The notes: generated from the sequence alone by a model not told the origin. A stretch of 64,000 bases of DNA from Nocardioides albertanoniae (GCF_006716315.1 NZ_VFOV01000001.1:4232501-4296500), one strand, 5' to 3'. Counted from the stretch's first letter, positions 51,585 to 60,344 are shown. Made by a program: numbers and translations.

Positions 51585-51700
51585 ATGCACCAGGGCCCGA
51601 CCGGGGAGGGAGGTGGTCGGGCCCTGATTGCCCGGGACAAAGCTGGCCCGGACGTAAGACCCGGCATGTATTAGGGAGGGAGCAATCCCGGGTCTGATCA
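51585..51700 (-). ncRNA. Candidate 6C small RNA
   Basis: Read on the minus strand, two hairpins stand in series. Hairpin 1 has an 8-bp stem (51695-51688 with 51664-51657) and a 23-nt loop containing CTCCCTCCC. Hairpin 2 has a perfect 12-bp stem (51626-51615 with 51602-51591) and the loop ACCTCCCTCCCC, followed by a T-containing tail (GTGCATTTC). Two hairpins with C-rich loops are the defining trait of the actinobacterial 6C RNA, which pairs with G-rich ribosome sites. The alternative is a plain terminator for the oxidoreductase operon. No promoter was securely identified; the 251-bp region 51528-51778 holds no gene. Confidence 0.55.
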
Positions 51701-51778
51701 CTCAACGAGTCCTCTTAACCTCGGTTACGGGGCCAAGAGAAACTTCCTCAAATAATCGTCACCACGACAACCAACCTG

Positions 51779-53509
51779 TCAGCGAACGTCGACGATCGGC
51801 AGCCGCAGCGCTGCCGGCGCGCTCGCGGGCACAGCGGGCGAGGCCGGCGTGACGGGCTGGATCCGCGCGTAGGCGTCACCCAGCCCCGGTCGCGGGTCGG
51901 CCTGGTCCTTGTTGGGCCAGAAGGCCATCGCCCGCTCGGCCTGGGCGGTGATCGTCAGCGACGGGTTCACCCCGAGGTTGGCGGAGATGGCCGAGCCGTC
52001 GACGACGTGGAGCCCCTCGTAGCCGTAGAGCCGCTGGTAGGGGTCGATCACGCCGGTGGCCGAGGAGTCGCCGATCGTGCAGCCACCGATGAAGTGGGCC
52101 GTCATCGGCTTGTTGAACGGCTCGCCGATGGTGCCGCCGGCATAGCCCGGCTTCTCGGCCGAACCCATCACGCCGGCCATCTTCCGCACCGCGTCCAGAC
52201 CGGCGGGGATCCAGGTCGGGTTGGGCTTGCCGTGACCCTGCTTCGACGACATCCGCCACCCGAGCAGCGTGCGCTTCGGGTAGGTGGTGATCGAGTTGTC
52301 CAGCGCCTGCATGACCAGCGCGATGACGGTGCGCTCCGACCAGTGCTTGAAGTCGTAGAACGTACGCAGCGAGCGCCGTTGCAGCCACATCTCCTTGAGC
52401 CACCGGCGGATCCGGTGGGGGCCACCTTCGGTGAGCACCGTCTGCATCGCCGCGATCGCGTTGCTGCCGTGGCCGTAGCGGACCGGCTCGATGTGGGTGT
52501 GCTCGTCGGGGTGCCACGACGAGGTGATCGCGACGCCCTCGGAGTAGTCGATCGAGCGGTCGGGGGCGATCGCGCCGAGGATCGACTCGGAGTTGGTGCG
52601 GGTCAGCTCGCCCAGGCGCGAGGAGATCTGCGGAAGGTCACCGGTGCGCTTGAGCTTGTGGAGCAGCTTCTGGGTGCCGAGCGAGGCCGCGGAGAAGACC
52701 ACCTGGTCGGCGGTGAACCGGCGCGTACGGCCGATCCCGAGCCGTGCCTTCGTGGAGCGGGTCTCGATGACGTAGCCCTTGCCGGTCTTCGCCGGGTAGA
52801 CCCGCGTGACGGTGGTCAGCGGGTGCACGTCGGCGCCGAGCCGCTCGGCCAGGTAGAGGTAGTTCTTGACCAGGGTGTTCTTCGAGTTGTGGCGGCAGCC
52901 GGTCATGCACTCGCCGCAGTTGACGCAGGCACGCCGGTCAGGGCCCGCGCCGCCGAAGTAGGGGTCGGGCACCTCCTGCCCGGGCATGTGCTCGGGGCCG
53001 CCGAAGAAGACCCCGACGGGCGCCTTGTGGAACGTGTCGCCGCGACCGGCCTCGGCCGCCACCTTCTGCATGACGTCGTCGGCCGGGGTCAGGTGCGGGT
53101 AGAGGGTGACTCCGAGCATCCGCTTGGCCTGCTCGTAGTAGGGCTCGAGCTCGGTCTTCCAGTCGGTGATGTGGCTCCAGGACGGGTCCTCGTAGAACGG
53201 GTCGAGAGGCTCGTAGAGCGTGTTGGCGTAGACCAGCGAGCCGCCGCCGACTCCTGCACCGGCCATGATCACGCAGTCCTTGACCACGTCGATGCGCTGG
53301 ATGCCGTAGCACCCGATCGCCGGGGCCCAGAGGTATTTGCGCAGGTCGAAGGAGGTGTTGGGCAGCTCGTCGTCGGCGAACCGACGCCCGGCCTCGACCA
53401 CTCCTACCGAGTAGCCCTTCTCGCTCAGGCGCAGCGCGCTGACCGATCCGCCGAAGCCGGACCCGATGACGAGGACGTCGTAGTGGCTCTTGCCCGTCGG
53501 GGTGCTCAT
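51779..53509 (-). CDS. GMC-family oxidoreductase (cholesterol-oxidase-like)
   Basis: A 576-residue FAD enzyme. The Rossmann motif VLVIGSGFGGSVSALRLSEKG is near the N-terminus, GAGVGGGSLVYANTL follows, and the cysteine-rich segment CVNCGECMTGC (about 205) is typical of the ChoD-like group. The C-terminal GMC motif includes THFIGGCTIG-type sequence (MTAHFIGGCTIGD) and LHVVDGSAISANLGVNPSLTI. The substrate may be a sterol or other alcohol; cholesterol activity of close relatives is doubtful. ATG 53509 overlaps the aldehyde dehydrogenase stop by 4 bp, so alcohol and aldehyde oxidation may be sequential. Confidence 0.9.
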   Translation of the reverse strand: MSTPTGKSHYDVLVIGSGFGGSVSALRLSEKGYSVGVVEAGRRFADDELPNTSFDLRKYLWAPAIGCYGIQRIDVVKDCVIMAGAGVGGGSLVYANTLYEPLDPFYEDPSWSHITDWKTELEPYYEQAKRMLGVTLYPHLTPADDVMQKVAAEAGRGDTFHKAPVGVFFGGPEHMPGQEVPDPYFGGAGPDRRACVNCGECMTGCRHNSKNTLVKNYLYLAERLGADVHPLTTVTRVYPAKTGKGYVIETRSTKARLGIGRTRRFTADQVVFSAASLGTQKLLHKLKRTGDLPQISSRLGELTRTNSESILGAIAPDRSIDYSEGVAITSSWHPDEHTHIEPVRYGHGSNAIAAMQTVLTEGGPHRIRRWLKEMWLQRRSLRTFYDFKHWSERTVIALVMQALDNSITTYPKRTLLGWRMSSKQGHGKPNPTWIPAGLDAVRKMAGVMGSAEKPGYAGGTIGEPFNKPMTAHFIGGCTIGDSSATGVIDPYQRLYGYEGLHVVDGSAISANLGVNPSLTITAQAERAMAFWPNKDQADPRPGLGDAYARIQPVTPASPAVPASAPAALRLPIVDVR

Positions 53510-55128
53510 GCGCGGCCCAGCGACTTGAGCACGCGCAGCGAGGCGGTCATGAACTTGGCGTACGTCTGCTCGCTCATCCCGAACTGGGGCGCGAAGCGGA
53601 GGACCGCCTGGGAGGCGACCGACTGGGTCTCGGTGTAGCGCAGGATGCCCTCGGCGCCCTGGCGACGGCCCTGGCCGGACTCGCGCATGCCGCCCATCGG
53701 GGCGTCGATGCTGGCGAACGTGGCACCGAACGCCTCGTTGATGTTGATCGTGCCGCACTTGATCTGGCGGGCGATGCGACGGGCGCGGGCGGTGTCGCGG
53801 CTGTAGATCGAGCCGTTGAGGCCGTACTCGCCGTCGTTGGCGCGCTCGATCGCCTCCTCCTCGCCGTGGAAGCGGTAGAGCGAGACGACCGGGCCGAAGG
53901 TCTCGTTGCCGAAGCAGGTCATCTCGGGCGTGACGCCCTCGAGGATGGTCGGCTCGAAGAAGAACGGTGCGAGGTCGGGTCGGGCCTTGCCGCCGGCGAG
54001 CACGCGGGCGCCCTTGGCGACGGCGTCCTCGACGTGGGCGACGGCGGCGTCGACCTGGGCCTGCGAGATCAGGGTGCCCATGTCGTTCTCCCACCCGAGG
54101 GTGGCGCCGAGGGTCATCGCCTGGGTGCGGGCCACGAAGCGCTCGACGAACCGGTCGTAGACCTGGTCGTCGACGAAGAGCCGCTCGACGCTCACGCACA
54201 GCTGGCCGGCGTTGGAGAAGACGGCACGGGTGGCACCCTCGGCGGCCTTCTCGATGTCGGCGTCGCGCAGCACCAGCATCGGGTTCTTCCCACCGAGCTC
54301 GAGGCTGGCGCCGATCAGACGGTCGGCGGCCTGCTTGGCGACGATCTTGCCGGTGTTGGTCGAGCCGGTGAAGCAGACGTAGTCGGCACGCTGGATGATG
54401 CTCGTGCCGACCTTCGAGCCCGGGCCGGCCACGACCGTCCACAGGTCGGCCGGGAGCCCGGCCTCCTCGAGCAGCTCGGCGCCGAGGAGCGCGCTCAGCA
54501 TCGTCTGCGAGTCGGGCTTGATGACCACCGCGTTGCCGGCGGCGATCGCGGCCAGGCCGTCGCACAGCGCCATCGTGAACGGGTAGTTCCACGGGCTGAT
54601 GATGCCGACGACGCCCTTCGGCACGTGGTTGAGGTCGACGCGGGTCAGCACCGGGATGACGCCGAGCTTGCGCTCGGAGTCGAGGATCTTGCTGCTCCTG
54701 CGGCCGTAGTAGCGAGCGGTGAGCGCGATGTGGAGCGGCTCGTCGAAGGCGTGCTTGCGGGCCTTGCCCGACTCGAGCACGATCAGGTCGAGGATCTCGT
54801 CCTGCCGGGCGAGCACCAGGTCGTGGAGCTCGAGCAGGATGCGCTCGCGCTCGGCGACGGGGGTCGCCGCCCACTTCTCCTGCGCCACCCGGGCCTTGGC
54901 GAACGCCTCGGCGACGTCGTCGTCGCTCGACTGCGGGATGTGCGCCAGCGGGCCGCCGTTGAGCGGGCTGGTGACCTCGCGGGTCTCTCCCGAGGTCGAC
55001 AGGATGCGGCCGGTCAGGCGGGAGACGTAGTCAGGCTCCAGCGCCAGCGAGGCCGAGGCGTTGTGCTCGGGATCGAGCGGGCCCTCGACGATCGGGCCGC
55101 CGGGAGGGGTGGGGTTCGATGCGCTCAT
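53506..55128 (-). CDS. Aldehyde dehydrogenase (succinate-semialdehyde dehydrogenase-like)
   Basis: A 540-residue NAD(P)-dependent aldehyde dehydrogenase. Catalytic residues are visible in SLELGGKNPMLVL (general base Glu) and SNAGQLCVSVERLF (nucleophile Cys); GIISPWNYPFTMAL and FTGSTNTGKIV bind the cofactor. It most resembles the GabD2 branch of succinate-semialdehyde dehydrogenases, but linkage to a GMC oxidoreductase suggests other aldehydes are possible. The ATG has a -10 element 6 nt upstream and is predicted leaderless. First gene of a two-gene operon. Confidence 0.92.
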   Translation of the reverse strand: MSASNPTPPGGPIVEGPLDPEHNASASLALEPDYVSRLTGRILSTSGETREVTSPLNGGPLAHIPQSSDDDVAEAFAKARVAQEKWAATPVAERERILLELHDLVLARQDEILDLIVLESGKARKHAFDEPLHIALTARYYGRRSSKILDSERKLGVIPVLTRVDLNHVPKGVVGIISPWNYPFTMALCDGLAAIAAGNAVVIKPDSQTMLSALLGAELLEEAGLPADLWTVVAGPGSKVGTSIIQRADYVCFTGSTNTGKIVAKQAADRLIGASLELGGKNPMLVLRDADIEKAAEGATRAVFSNAGQLCVSVERLFVDDQVYDRFVERFVARTQAMTLGATLGWENDMGTLISQAQVDAAVAHVEDAVAKGARVLAGGKARPDLAPFFFEPTILEGVTPEMTCFGNETFGPVVSLYRFHGEEEAIERANDGEYGLNGSIYSRDTARARRIARQIKCGTININEAFGATFASIDAPMGGMRESGQGRRQGAEGILRYTETQSVASQAVLRFAPQFGMSEQTYAKFMTASLRVLKSLGRA

Positions 55129-55134
55129 GTACCG

Positions 55135-55140
55135 AGGGTA
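55135..55140 (-). promoter_or_regulatory. -10 element of the aldehyde dehydrogenase/GMC operon (leaderless)
   Basis: Minus-strand TACCCT ends 6 nt before the ATG at 55128. Confidence 0.5.
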
Positions 55141-55176
55141 TGTGACGAGCGTCTCCGAAGCCAGACACGCGTCCCA

Positions 55177-55791
55177 CTAACTGACCATTCGAGTGGTCCC
55201 ACCGCGCACCTGGGCGCTCCACCACAGGTAGCTGTGGGGCTCGGCAGGAAGGTCGATGACCACGCGATCCAGCGGCAGCCGGTCGAGCGAGCTCACCGTG
55301 AACTCCTCCTCGGGCGTGGCCCGATAGAGATAGGAGTCGAGCGGCCAGCTCGTACGCAGCCACTCGTCGACCCGCTCGGCGACCGACGCCGCCAGCTCGG
55401 GGCCGCTGTCCTGGCGGAGCCAGTAGGAGACCCTGGCCGTTGCTCCACCGGCGTACCTCAGCAGCGTCTGGGCGTCGGCTCCCATCGACTCCAGGTAGGG
55501 GAACAGCGGCTGCACGTAGAGACAGCCCAGCGACGAGGTGCCCTCCGGGTCGAGGAAGAGATAGGTGAACGCACGTCGCGCCTGATGGTCGGACCAGTGC
55601 CGGATGACCAGCGGCAGGTTGTCCTCGCGCCCGAAACCCACCACCGGCCATCTGCCGCAGCTGTGCTCGCGGATCACGTCGGGGCTGGTCAGATAGGCCT
55701 CGGTGTCCAGGTCGATCAGGTCGGGCCGCAACGGCTCGAGCACGAACGCGTCAGTGGCCGGCGGCTCGGGGGGATCTGTGACCAAGAACAT
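55177..55791 (-). CDS. GNAT-fold acetyltransferase-like protein
   Basis: A 204-residue protein. The middle (AFTYLFLDPEGTSSLGCLYVQPLFP) looks like the central strands of a GNAT acetyltransferase; the following SYWLRQDSGPELAASVAERVDEWL fits the acetyl-CoA-binding helix region, although the classic Q/RxxGxG/A loop is not clear. Function unknown. The ATG is at 55791; a terminator hairpin lies just upstream, separating it from glpD. Confidence 0.7.
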   Translation of the reverse strand: MFLVTDPPEPPATDAFVLEPLRPDLIDLDTEAYLTSPDVIREHSCGRWPVVGFGREDNLPLVIRHWSDHQARRAFTYLFLDPEGTSSLGCLYVQPLFPYLESMGADAQTLLRYAGGATARVSYWLRQDSGPELAASVAERVDEWLRTSWPLDSYLYRATPEEEFTVSSLDRLPLDRVVIDLPAEPHSYLWWSAQVRGGTTRMVS

Positions 55792-55796
55792 ATCGA

Positions 55797-55819
55797 CAGG
55801 GTGCTACGTGAGCACCCTG
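55797..55819 (-). terminator. Terminator hairpin downstream of glpD
   Basis: A 9-bp perfect stem (55797-55805 with 55811-55819) with a 5-nt loop lies between the glpD stop and the GNAT start. Confidence 0.65.
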
Positions 55820-55873
55820 CTCCGCCACGGCAATTCGGCTGATCTGGTCGACCGGCCCGGCGTGCCCCGGCGG

Positions 55874-57613
55874 TCAGACGAGGTCTTGGACCTCGAGCCG
55901 CACCCGGTCGGCCTCCTCGTCGGTGTCCTGCAGCTGGGAGCGGCGCTCGGCCTCGATGCGGCGCAGGTAGTGGTCGACCTCCTCCTGCGTACGCTCCTGG
56001 TCCCAGCCGAGCTCCTCGGCCATGATCTTGGCGACCCCCGGAGCAGCGCGTACGCCGCGGTCGAAGGTCTCCATCGCGATCCTGGTGCGCCGCTCCAGCA
56101 CGTCGTCGAGGTGGCGGGCGCCCTCGTTGTTGACGGCGTAGACGACCTCGGCGGCGAGATAGTCCTCGGCGCCCTCGAGCTGCAGCGCGAGCGGACGGCG
56201 CTGCGAGATGAGGTCGAGCACGTCGTCGATGAGACCGCCGTGACGGCCGAGGAGGTGGTCGATGCGGCCCACGTGGAGACCGGAGCGTCGGGCGAGCAGG
56301 ACCCGCTGGTTGGAGCGGGTCTCGAAGCCCTCCGCGCCGACGAGGCGCACCTTGTCGGTGATCGACTCGCGCAGGGTCATGTTGGTGGTCGTGCCCAGCG
56401 AGTGGGCCGCGGCGTCGACGGCATCCTTCGCCATCACCCGGTAGGTCGTCAGCTTGCCGCCGGCGATCAGCACCAGACCCGGCAGCGGGGTGACCACGGT
56501 GTGCTCGCGGCTCAGCGCAGCGGTCTGGTCGGACTCACCGGTCAGCAGCGGGCGCAGACCGGCGTAGACGCCCTCGACGTCTTCGAGGTCGAGCGGCTCA
56601 CGCAGGATCGCGTTGACGTGCTCGAGGACGTACTCGATGTCGTTCTTGGTGGCTGCCGGGTGGGCCAGATCGTAGGTCCACGGGGTGTCGGTGGTGCCGA
56701 TGATCCAGTGGCGGCCCCACGGGATGACGAAGAGCACCGACTTCTCCGTGCGCACGATGAAGCCCGACTCGGAGCGGATCCGGTCGCGCGGCACGACGAG
56801 GTGGATGCCCTTGGACGCCTTGACATGCAGGGCGCCGCGGCCGCCGACCTTGTCCTGGATCTCGTCGGTCCACACACCGGCCGCGTTGACGACCGTCTTC
56901 GCGCGGATGACCAGGTCCTGGTCGTGCTCGAGGTCTCGAGCGTGTACGCCGACGACCCGCTCCCCCTCGCGGAGGAACCCGGTCACCTGCACCCGGGTCG
57001 CGATCTGCGCCCCGTGCGAGGCGGCCGTGCGGGCGATCGTCATCACCAGGCGGGCGTCGTCGACCTGGGCGTCGTAGTACTTGATCGCGCCGGTGATCGT
57101 GTCGGTGCGGAAGTCGGGGGCGATCCTGGCGACGCCCTTGCGGGTGAGGTGGCGGTGGCGCGGGAGCCCGGAGTTGCCCATGCCCGACAGCGGCCCGAAG
57201 GAGGCCATCGTGTCGTAGAGCGCGAGCCCGGAGCCGACGTAGAACCGCTCCCACACCGGGTTGGTCAGCGGGTAGAGGAACGGCACCGGTCGCACCAGGT
57301 GCGGGGCCAGCACGTTGAGCAGCAGCCCGCGCTCCTGCAGCGCCTCGCGGACCAGCTCGAAGTCCATCATCTCGAGGTAGCGCAGACCGCCGTGGACCAG
57401 CTTCGAGCTGCGCGAGCTCGTGCCCGAGGCCAGGTCGCGCTGCTCGATCAGCCCCGTGCTCAGGCCTCTGGTGACGGCGTCCAGCGCCACGCCCGCGCCG
57501 GTCACACCCCCTCCGACGACGAGCACGTCGAGCTCGGCCTCCCCGGCCGCGCCGACCATCGTGCTGATCGCCTGGTCGCGGCTCTGGGGACTCAGTGCAC
57601 CTGTGCGAGTCAT
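55874..57613 (-). CDS. glpD: Aerobic glycerol-3-phosphate dehydrogenase
   Basis: FAD-dependent, membrane-associated enzyme oxidising glycerol 3-phosphate to dihydroxyacetone phosphate and passing electrons to quinone. The 579-residue product has the dinucleotide motif VLVVGGGVTGAGVALDAVTRG, the LAS-GTSSRSSKLVHGGLRYLEM signature, TVVNAAGVWTD and IGTTDTPW, and a C-terminal helical domain (YAVNNEGARHLDDVLERRTRI). ATG 57613 lies 7 nt after TAACTT, hence leaderless. Monocistronic with its own terminator. It could use glycerol 3-phosphate released by the diesterase encoded at 16.8-17.7 kb. Confidence 0.96.
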   Translation of the reverse strand: MTRTGALSPQSRDQAISTMVGAAGEAELDVLVVGGGVTGAGVALDAVTRGLSTGLIEQRDLASGTSSRSSKLVHGGLRYLEMMDFELVREALQERGLLLNVLAPHLVRPVPFLYPLTNPVWERFYVGSGLALYDTMASFGPLSGMGNSGLPRHRHLTRKGVARIAPDFRTDTITGAIKYYDAQVDDARLVMTIARTAASHGAQIATRVQVTGFLREGERVVGVHARDLEHDQDLVIRAKTVVNAAGVWTDEIQDKVGGRGALHVKASKGIHLVVPRDRIRSESGFIVRTEKSVLFVIPWGRHWIIGTTDTPWTYDLAHPAATKNDIEYVLEHVNAILREPLDLEDVEGVYAGLRPLLTGESDQTAALSREHTVVTPLPGLVLIAGGKLTTYRVMAKDAVDAAAHSLGTTTNMTLRESITDKVRLVGAEGFETRSNQRVLLARRSGLHVGRIDHLLGRHGGLIDDVLDLISQRRPLALQLEGAEDYLAAEVVYAVNNEGARHLDDVLERRTRIAMETFDRGVRAAPGVAKIMAEELGWDQERTQEEVDHYLRRIEAERRSQLQDTDEEADRVRLEVQDLV

Positions 57614-57620
57614 AGGTTCG

Positions 57621-57648
57621 AAGTTAACTCACCGTGCCGAATTGTCAC
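57621..57648 (-). promoter_or_regulatory. Promoter of glpD
   Basis: On the minus strand GTGACA (57648-57643) and TAACTT (57626-57621) are spaced by 16 bp, with the -10 ending 7 nt before the ATG. Confidence 0.55.
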
Positions 57649-57729
57649 CTCTGGCGCGCGACGAGCCCGTTCCCAACCGCCGAGAAGTCACTCCCGCAGG
57701 CCGAGAGGTCACTCTTGCAGGCCGAGCGG

Positions 57730-58314
57730 TCACAGTCGGGCGGCGCTGATCAGGTCGGCGACGCGGCCGGCGGGCATCGACTCCTCGATGACACCCATCG
57801 TCTCCCCGTCGGCGTGGATCATCGGACGGGAGCCGTCGGGTGCGGGAGCCGCCGTCGCGATCGCGACGTGGAAGACCCGGCCACCGGCGGCTTTCGCAAA
57901 GAAGTAGAGATCCCCGGAGCGTACGTCGTCGAGGTCGATCGCGGTGAGCGCAGCTGCCTGGTCGTGGGCGTCACGCGGGAGACGTACGCCGACGGCCTCC
58001 GCCGCGCGCAGCACCAGGCCGGAGCAGTCGATGCCGGCCCCGGTGGTGCCGCCCCAGACGTAGGGGACGCCCAGGAAGCTGCGCGCCTTGCTCAGCAGCA
58101 TCGAGACGGAGTCGGTGAGGGCTTCGGCCGGCAGCCAGCCCGGGTAGCCGCGCTCGTCCTTCGCGGTGGCATGGGCCGGGACGACGACGTGCGCCCACTC
58201 CCCCTGCGTCTCGAGCACGACGACCTCCTCGCCGGGCACGACCTCGGTCTCGTGCTCGGCGTCGGCGGCCGGCGAGGCCACCACGAAGGTGGGGCGGTGG
58301 ACGGTGGTGGTCAT
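57730..58314 (-). CDS. Cytosolic NlpC/P60 peptidase (YkfC-like)
   Basis: A 194-residue cysteine peptidase. An N-terminal SH3-like part (about 10-60) is followed by the NlpC/P60 domain with catalytic C97 (GIDCSGLVLRAAE), H149 (GRVFHVAIA) and a third polar residue near H167. There is no signal peptide, unlike cell-separating NlpC enzymes. Coupled to a dipeptide epimerase gene by a one-base overlap (TGATG), it corresponds to Bacillus YkfC, which cuts gamma-D-Glu-diamino-acid bonds of imported murein peptides. In that family the SH3b units help limit specificity to free N-terminal L-Ala. Confidence 0.88.
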   Translation of the reverse strand: MTTTVHRPTFVVASPAADAEHETEVVPGEEVVVLETQGEWAHVVVPAHATAKDERGYPGWLPAEALTDSVSMLLSKARSFLGVPYVWGGTTGAGIDCSGLVLRAAEAVGVRLPRDAHDQAAALTAIDLDDVRSGDLYFFAKAAGGRVFHVAIATAAPAPDGSRPMIHADGETMGVIEESMPAGRVADLISAARL

Positions 58315-59408
58315 CAGAGCACTCCTTCGATGCCGAGACCCGGGCCGTCCGAGCGCTCGATCCGTGGGCCGGCGTAGGTGATGCCGCCGGCGTACGGGCT
58401 CGACCTCGCCCACCAGCCGGCATCGAGATCCTGCTCGCCGCGGATGCCGAGGGCGGTGACCAGGGCGGAGGCCGCGCCGATGCCGAGGTGGGACTCCATC
58501 ATGCAGCCGACGAGACGGTCGAGGCCGTGACCCTTGGCGATCTCGAGGAGCTCGATCGCGGGGGTGAGACCGCCACACTTGGCCAGCTTCACGTTGACCG
58601 CGTCGGCTGCGCCGGCGCGGATGACGTCGACCAGGTCCTCGAGGTCGAAGACCGACTCGTCGGCCAGGATCTTGTAGGGCTGGTTGCGGCGCACATGGGC
58701 CATCGCCTCCAGATCGCGGCGGGCGACCGGCTGCTCGACGAACTCGAGCTCGACCCCGGCATCGGCCAGCACCGAGAGCACCGCGAGCGCCTCGTCGGCG
58801 CGCCAGCCGGTGTTGGCATCGAGACGGAGCCGACAGCCGGGTGCTGCCTCTCGGACGGCCAGCACCCTGGCGGCGTCACCGCCGGGGTCGGTGCCGACCT
58901 TGACCTTGAGGGTGCCGAACCCGTCGGCCGCCCGAGCGGCCGCCGCCTCGGCGAGCTCGTCGGGAGTGCCGACCGAGAGGGTGACGTCGGTGAGCACGGT
59001 CGGCTGGAGGGACGGCCGCGAGCCGACGAGACCGCTGAGGTAGTCGGTCAGAGGCAGGCCCGCGCGACGGGCCACGAGGTCGTAGAGGGCGATGTCGGCT
59101 GCCATCTTCGCCGAGCGGTTGCCGAAGACGGCGCCCTGCACGACCCGCGTCGAGGACAGGTCGGCCGGCGCGCCGACCAGCGCGTCGGAGATGGGGCCCT
59201 CCAACGCGGCCGCGGCCCCGGCGAGCGACTCTCCGGTGACCTTCCAGACCTGCGGGGCCTCGCCCCAGCCGACGCATCCCTCGGAGTCCTCGACGGTGAC
59301 CACCACCGTCTCCGCAAAGTCGGTGCGGCGCAGGGCCGTCACGAACGGCGTGTGCAACGGCACGCGCACCCGCTGGGTGCGGACCGCCGCGACCAGCGGC
59401 ACCGTCAC
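58314..59408 (-). CDS. Dipeptide epimerase (L-Ala-D/L-Glu epimerase-like)
   Basis: A 364-residue enolase-superfamily protein of the muconate lactonizing subgroup. The active-site set is visible: catalytic Lys in LKVKVG, metal ligands in RLDANTGW, EFVEQP and LADES, then the second Lys in NVKLAKCGG, and CMMESHLG at the end of the barrel. Linkage to NlpC/P60 and a SxxK hydrolase points to L-Ala-D-Glu epimerisation in murein peptide use, as for Bacillus YkfB. The GTG start has AAGGGG 8 nt upstream, 25 bp after the hydrolase gene. Other dipeptide specificities are possible. Confidence 0.9.
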   Translation of the reverse strand: MTVPLVAAVRTQRVRVPLHTPFVTALRRTDFAETVVVTVEDSEGCVGWGEAPQVWKVTGESLAGAAAALEGPISDALVGAPADLSSTRVVQGAVFGNRSAKMAADIALYDLVARRAGLPLTDYLSGLVGSRPSLQPTVLTDVTLSVGTPDELAEAAAARAADGFGTLKVKVGTDPGGDAARVLAVREAAPGCRLRLDANTGWRADEALAVLSVLADAGVELEFVEQPVARRDLEAMAHVRRNQPYKILADESVFDLEDLVDVIRAGAADAVNVKLAKCGGLTPAIELLEIAKGHGLDRLVGCMMESHLGIGAASALVTALGIRGEQDLDAGWWARSSPYAGGITYAGPRIERSDGPGLGIEGVL

Positions 59409-59433
59409 TGTTCCGGCCCCTTGGGCGCCGACC

Positions 59434-60204
59434 TCACAGGGTCGACCACAGGTAGCGCGCGACCTCGCTGATCCGGAACTCCGACTCGTCGTCGTCCAGG
59501 CCGGTGGTGAGCACGACCATCACCTGCGGGTCGCCCTCGGACGGGTGGATGATCGCCATGTCGTGGCGCACCCCGTCGACCCAGCCGGTCTTGTTGCCGA
59601 CCACCGCATCCTCCGGTACGCCGAGCGGGATCGCGTCGCGGTAGTGCTGGTCGACCAAGGCGCCGGTCAGCTCGGCGGTCGACTCGGGCGAGAGGAGCCG
59701 GCCGGAGGCGAGCTTGGTGAGCACCTTGCCCATGTCGTTGGCGGTCACCAGGTTCTGCAGGCCGGCCTCGCGCGCCGGCGCGTCCTCGATCCCGCGGGAG
59801 ACGGTCGTCATCGGTGTCACCTCGGCCTCTTCGAGCACGTCAGCGACCTGGTCGAGCCCGACCCGCTCGAGCACCAGGTTGGCGGCCAGGTTGCCCGACA
59901 CGATCAGGGAGCGGCGTACGAGATCACCCAGGGGCAGCGAGGACCCGACCGCTGCCCAGGTCTCCGGGTCCTGATCCTCGGCCTGGTCCATCTCGAACCG
60001 CTCGCCCTCGACGGCGGAGTCGAAGTCGGGGTGCACCGGGGTCGGCTCGTCGAGCGAGAGCAGACCGCGATCACGCAGCCGGTAGGCAGCGATCGCCACC
60101 GGCACCTTCATCAGGCTCGCCGCATAATGCTGCTGGTTGACGTTCTGTGCCTGCGTCGGGATGCCGTCGAGGCCACTGAGCCAGGTCGAGACCAAAGGTT
60201 CCAC
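59434..60204 (-). CDS. SxxK serine hydrolase (class A beta-lactamase-like)
   Basis: A 256-residue protein of the beta-lactamase/transpeptidase-like fold, class A related. Motifs present are AASLMK (S30, K33), SGN in place of SDN (IVSGNLAAN) and KTG (NKTGWVDG). There is no signal peptide, so the protein appears cytosolic and a role in peptide metabolism is more likely than beta-lactam defence; in B. subtilis-like systems an LD-carboxypeptidase occupies this place. GTG 60204 is chosen because TAGTCT stands 7 nt before it; longer in-frame readings cross that promoter. First gene of the three-gene operon. Confidence 0.85.
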   Translation of the reverse strand: MEPLVSTWLSGLDGIPTQAQNVNQQHYAASLMKVPVAIAAYRLRDRGLLSLDEPTPVHPDFDSAVEGERFEMDQAEDQDPETWAAVGSSLPLGDLVRRSLIVSGNLAANLVLERVGLDQVADVLEEAEVTPMTTVSRGIEDAPAREAGLQNLVTANDMGKVLTKLASGRLLSPESTAELTGALVDQHYRDAIPLGVPEDAVVGNKTGWVDGVRHDMAIIHPSEGDPQVMVVLTTGLDDDESEFRISEVARYLWSTL

Positions 60205-60211
60205 GTCGGCG

Positions 60212-60217
60212 AGACTA
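60212..60217 (-). promoter_or_regulatory. -10 element of the murein-peptide operon (leaderless)
   Basis: Minus-strand TAGTCT ends 7 nt before the GTG at 60204. Confidence 0.5.
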
Positions 60218-60245
60218 GTAGAAACCACCCAGCCGCACAGGCCGT

Positions 60246-60344
60246 TCAGGCTCCGCTCTCGTCGGCGGGCGGCGCGGCGACGTCGGCCAGGTCGCCGAGG
60301 GCTCCCATGAGGGCACCGACGCACATGTTCATCATCTCGTCGCG
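60246..60344 (-). pseudogene. C-terminal tail of a regulator-like gene (possible TetR relic)
   Basis: About 32 codons (DEMMNMCVGALMGALGDLAD and a short polar end to a TGA) look like the last helix of a TetR-type C-terminal domain. Upstream codons in frame are not protein-like, so the rest of the gene is gone. It faces the DUF4345 tail; together they look like the two ends of a divergent pair whose middle has been deleted near 60340. Confidence 0.4.
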
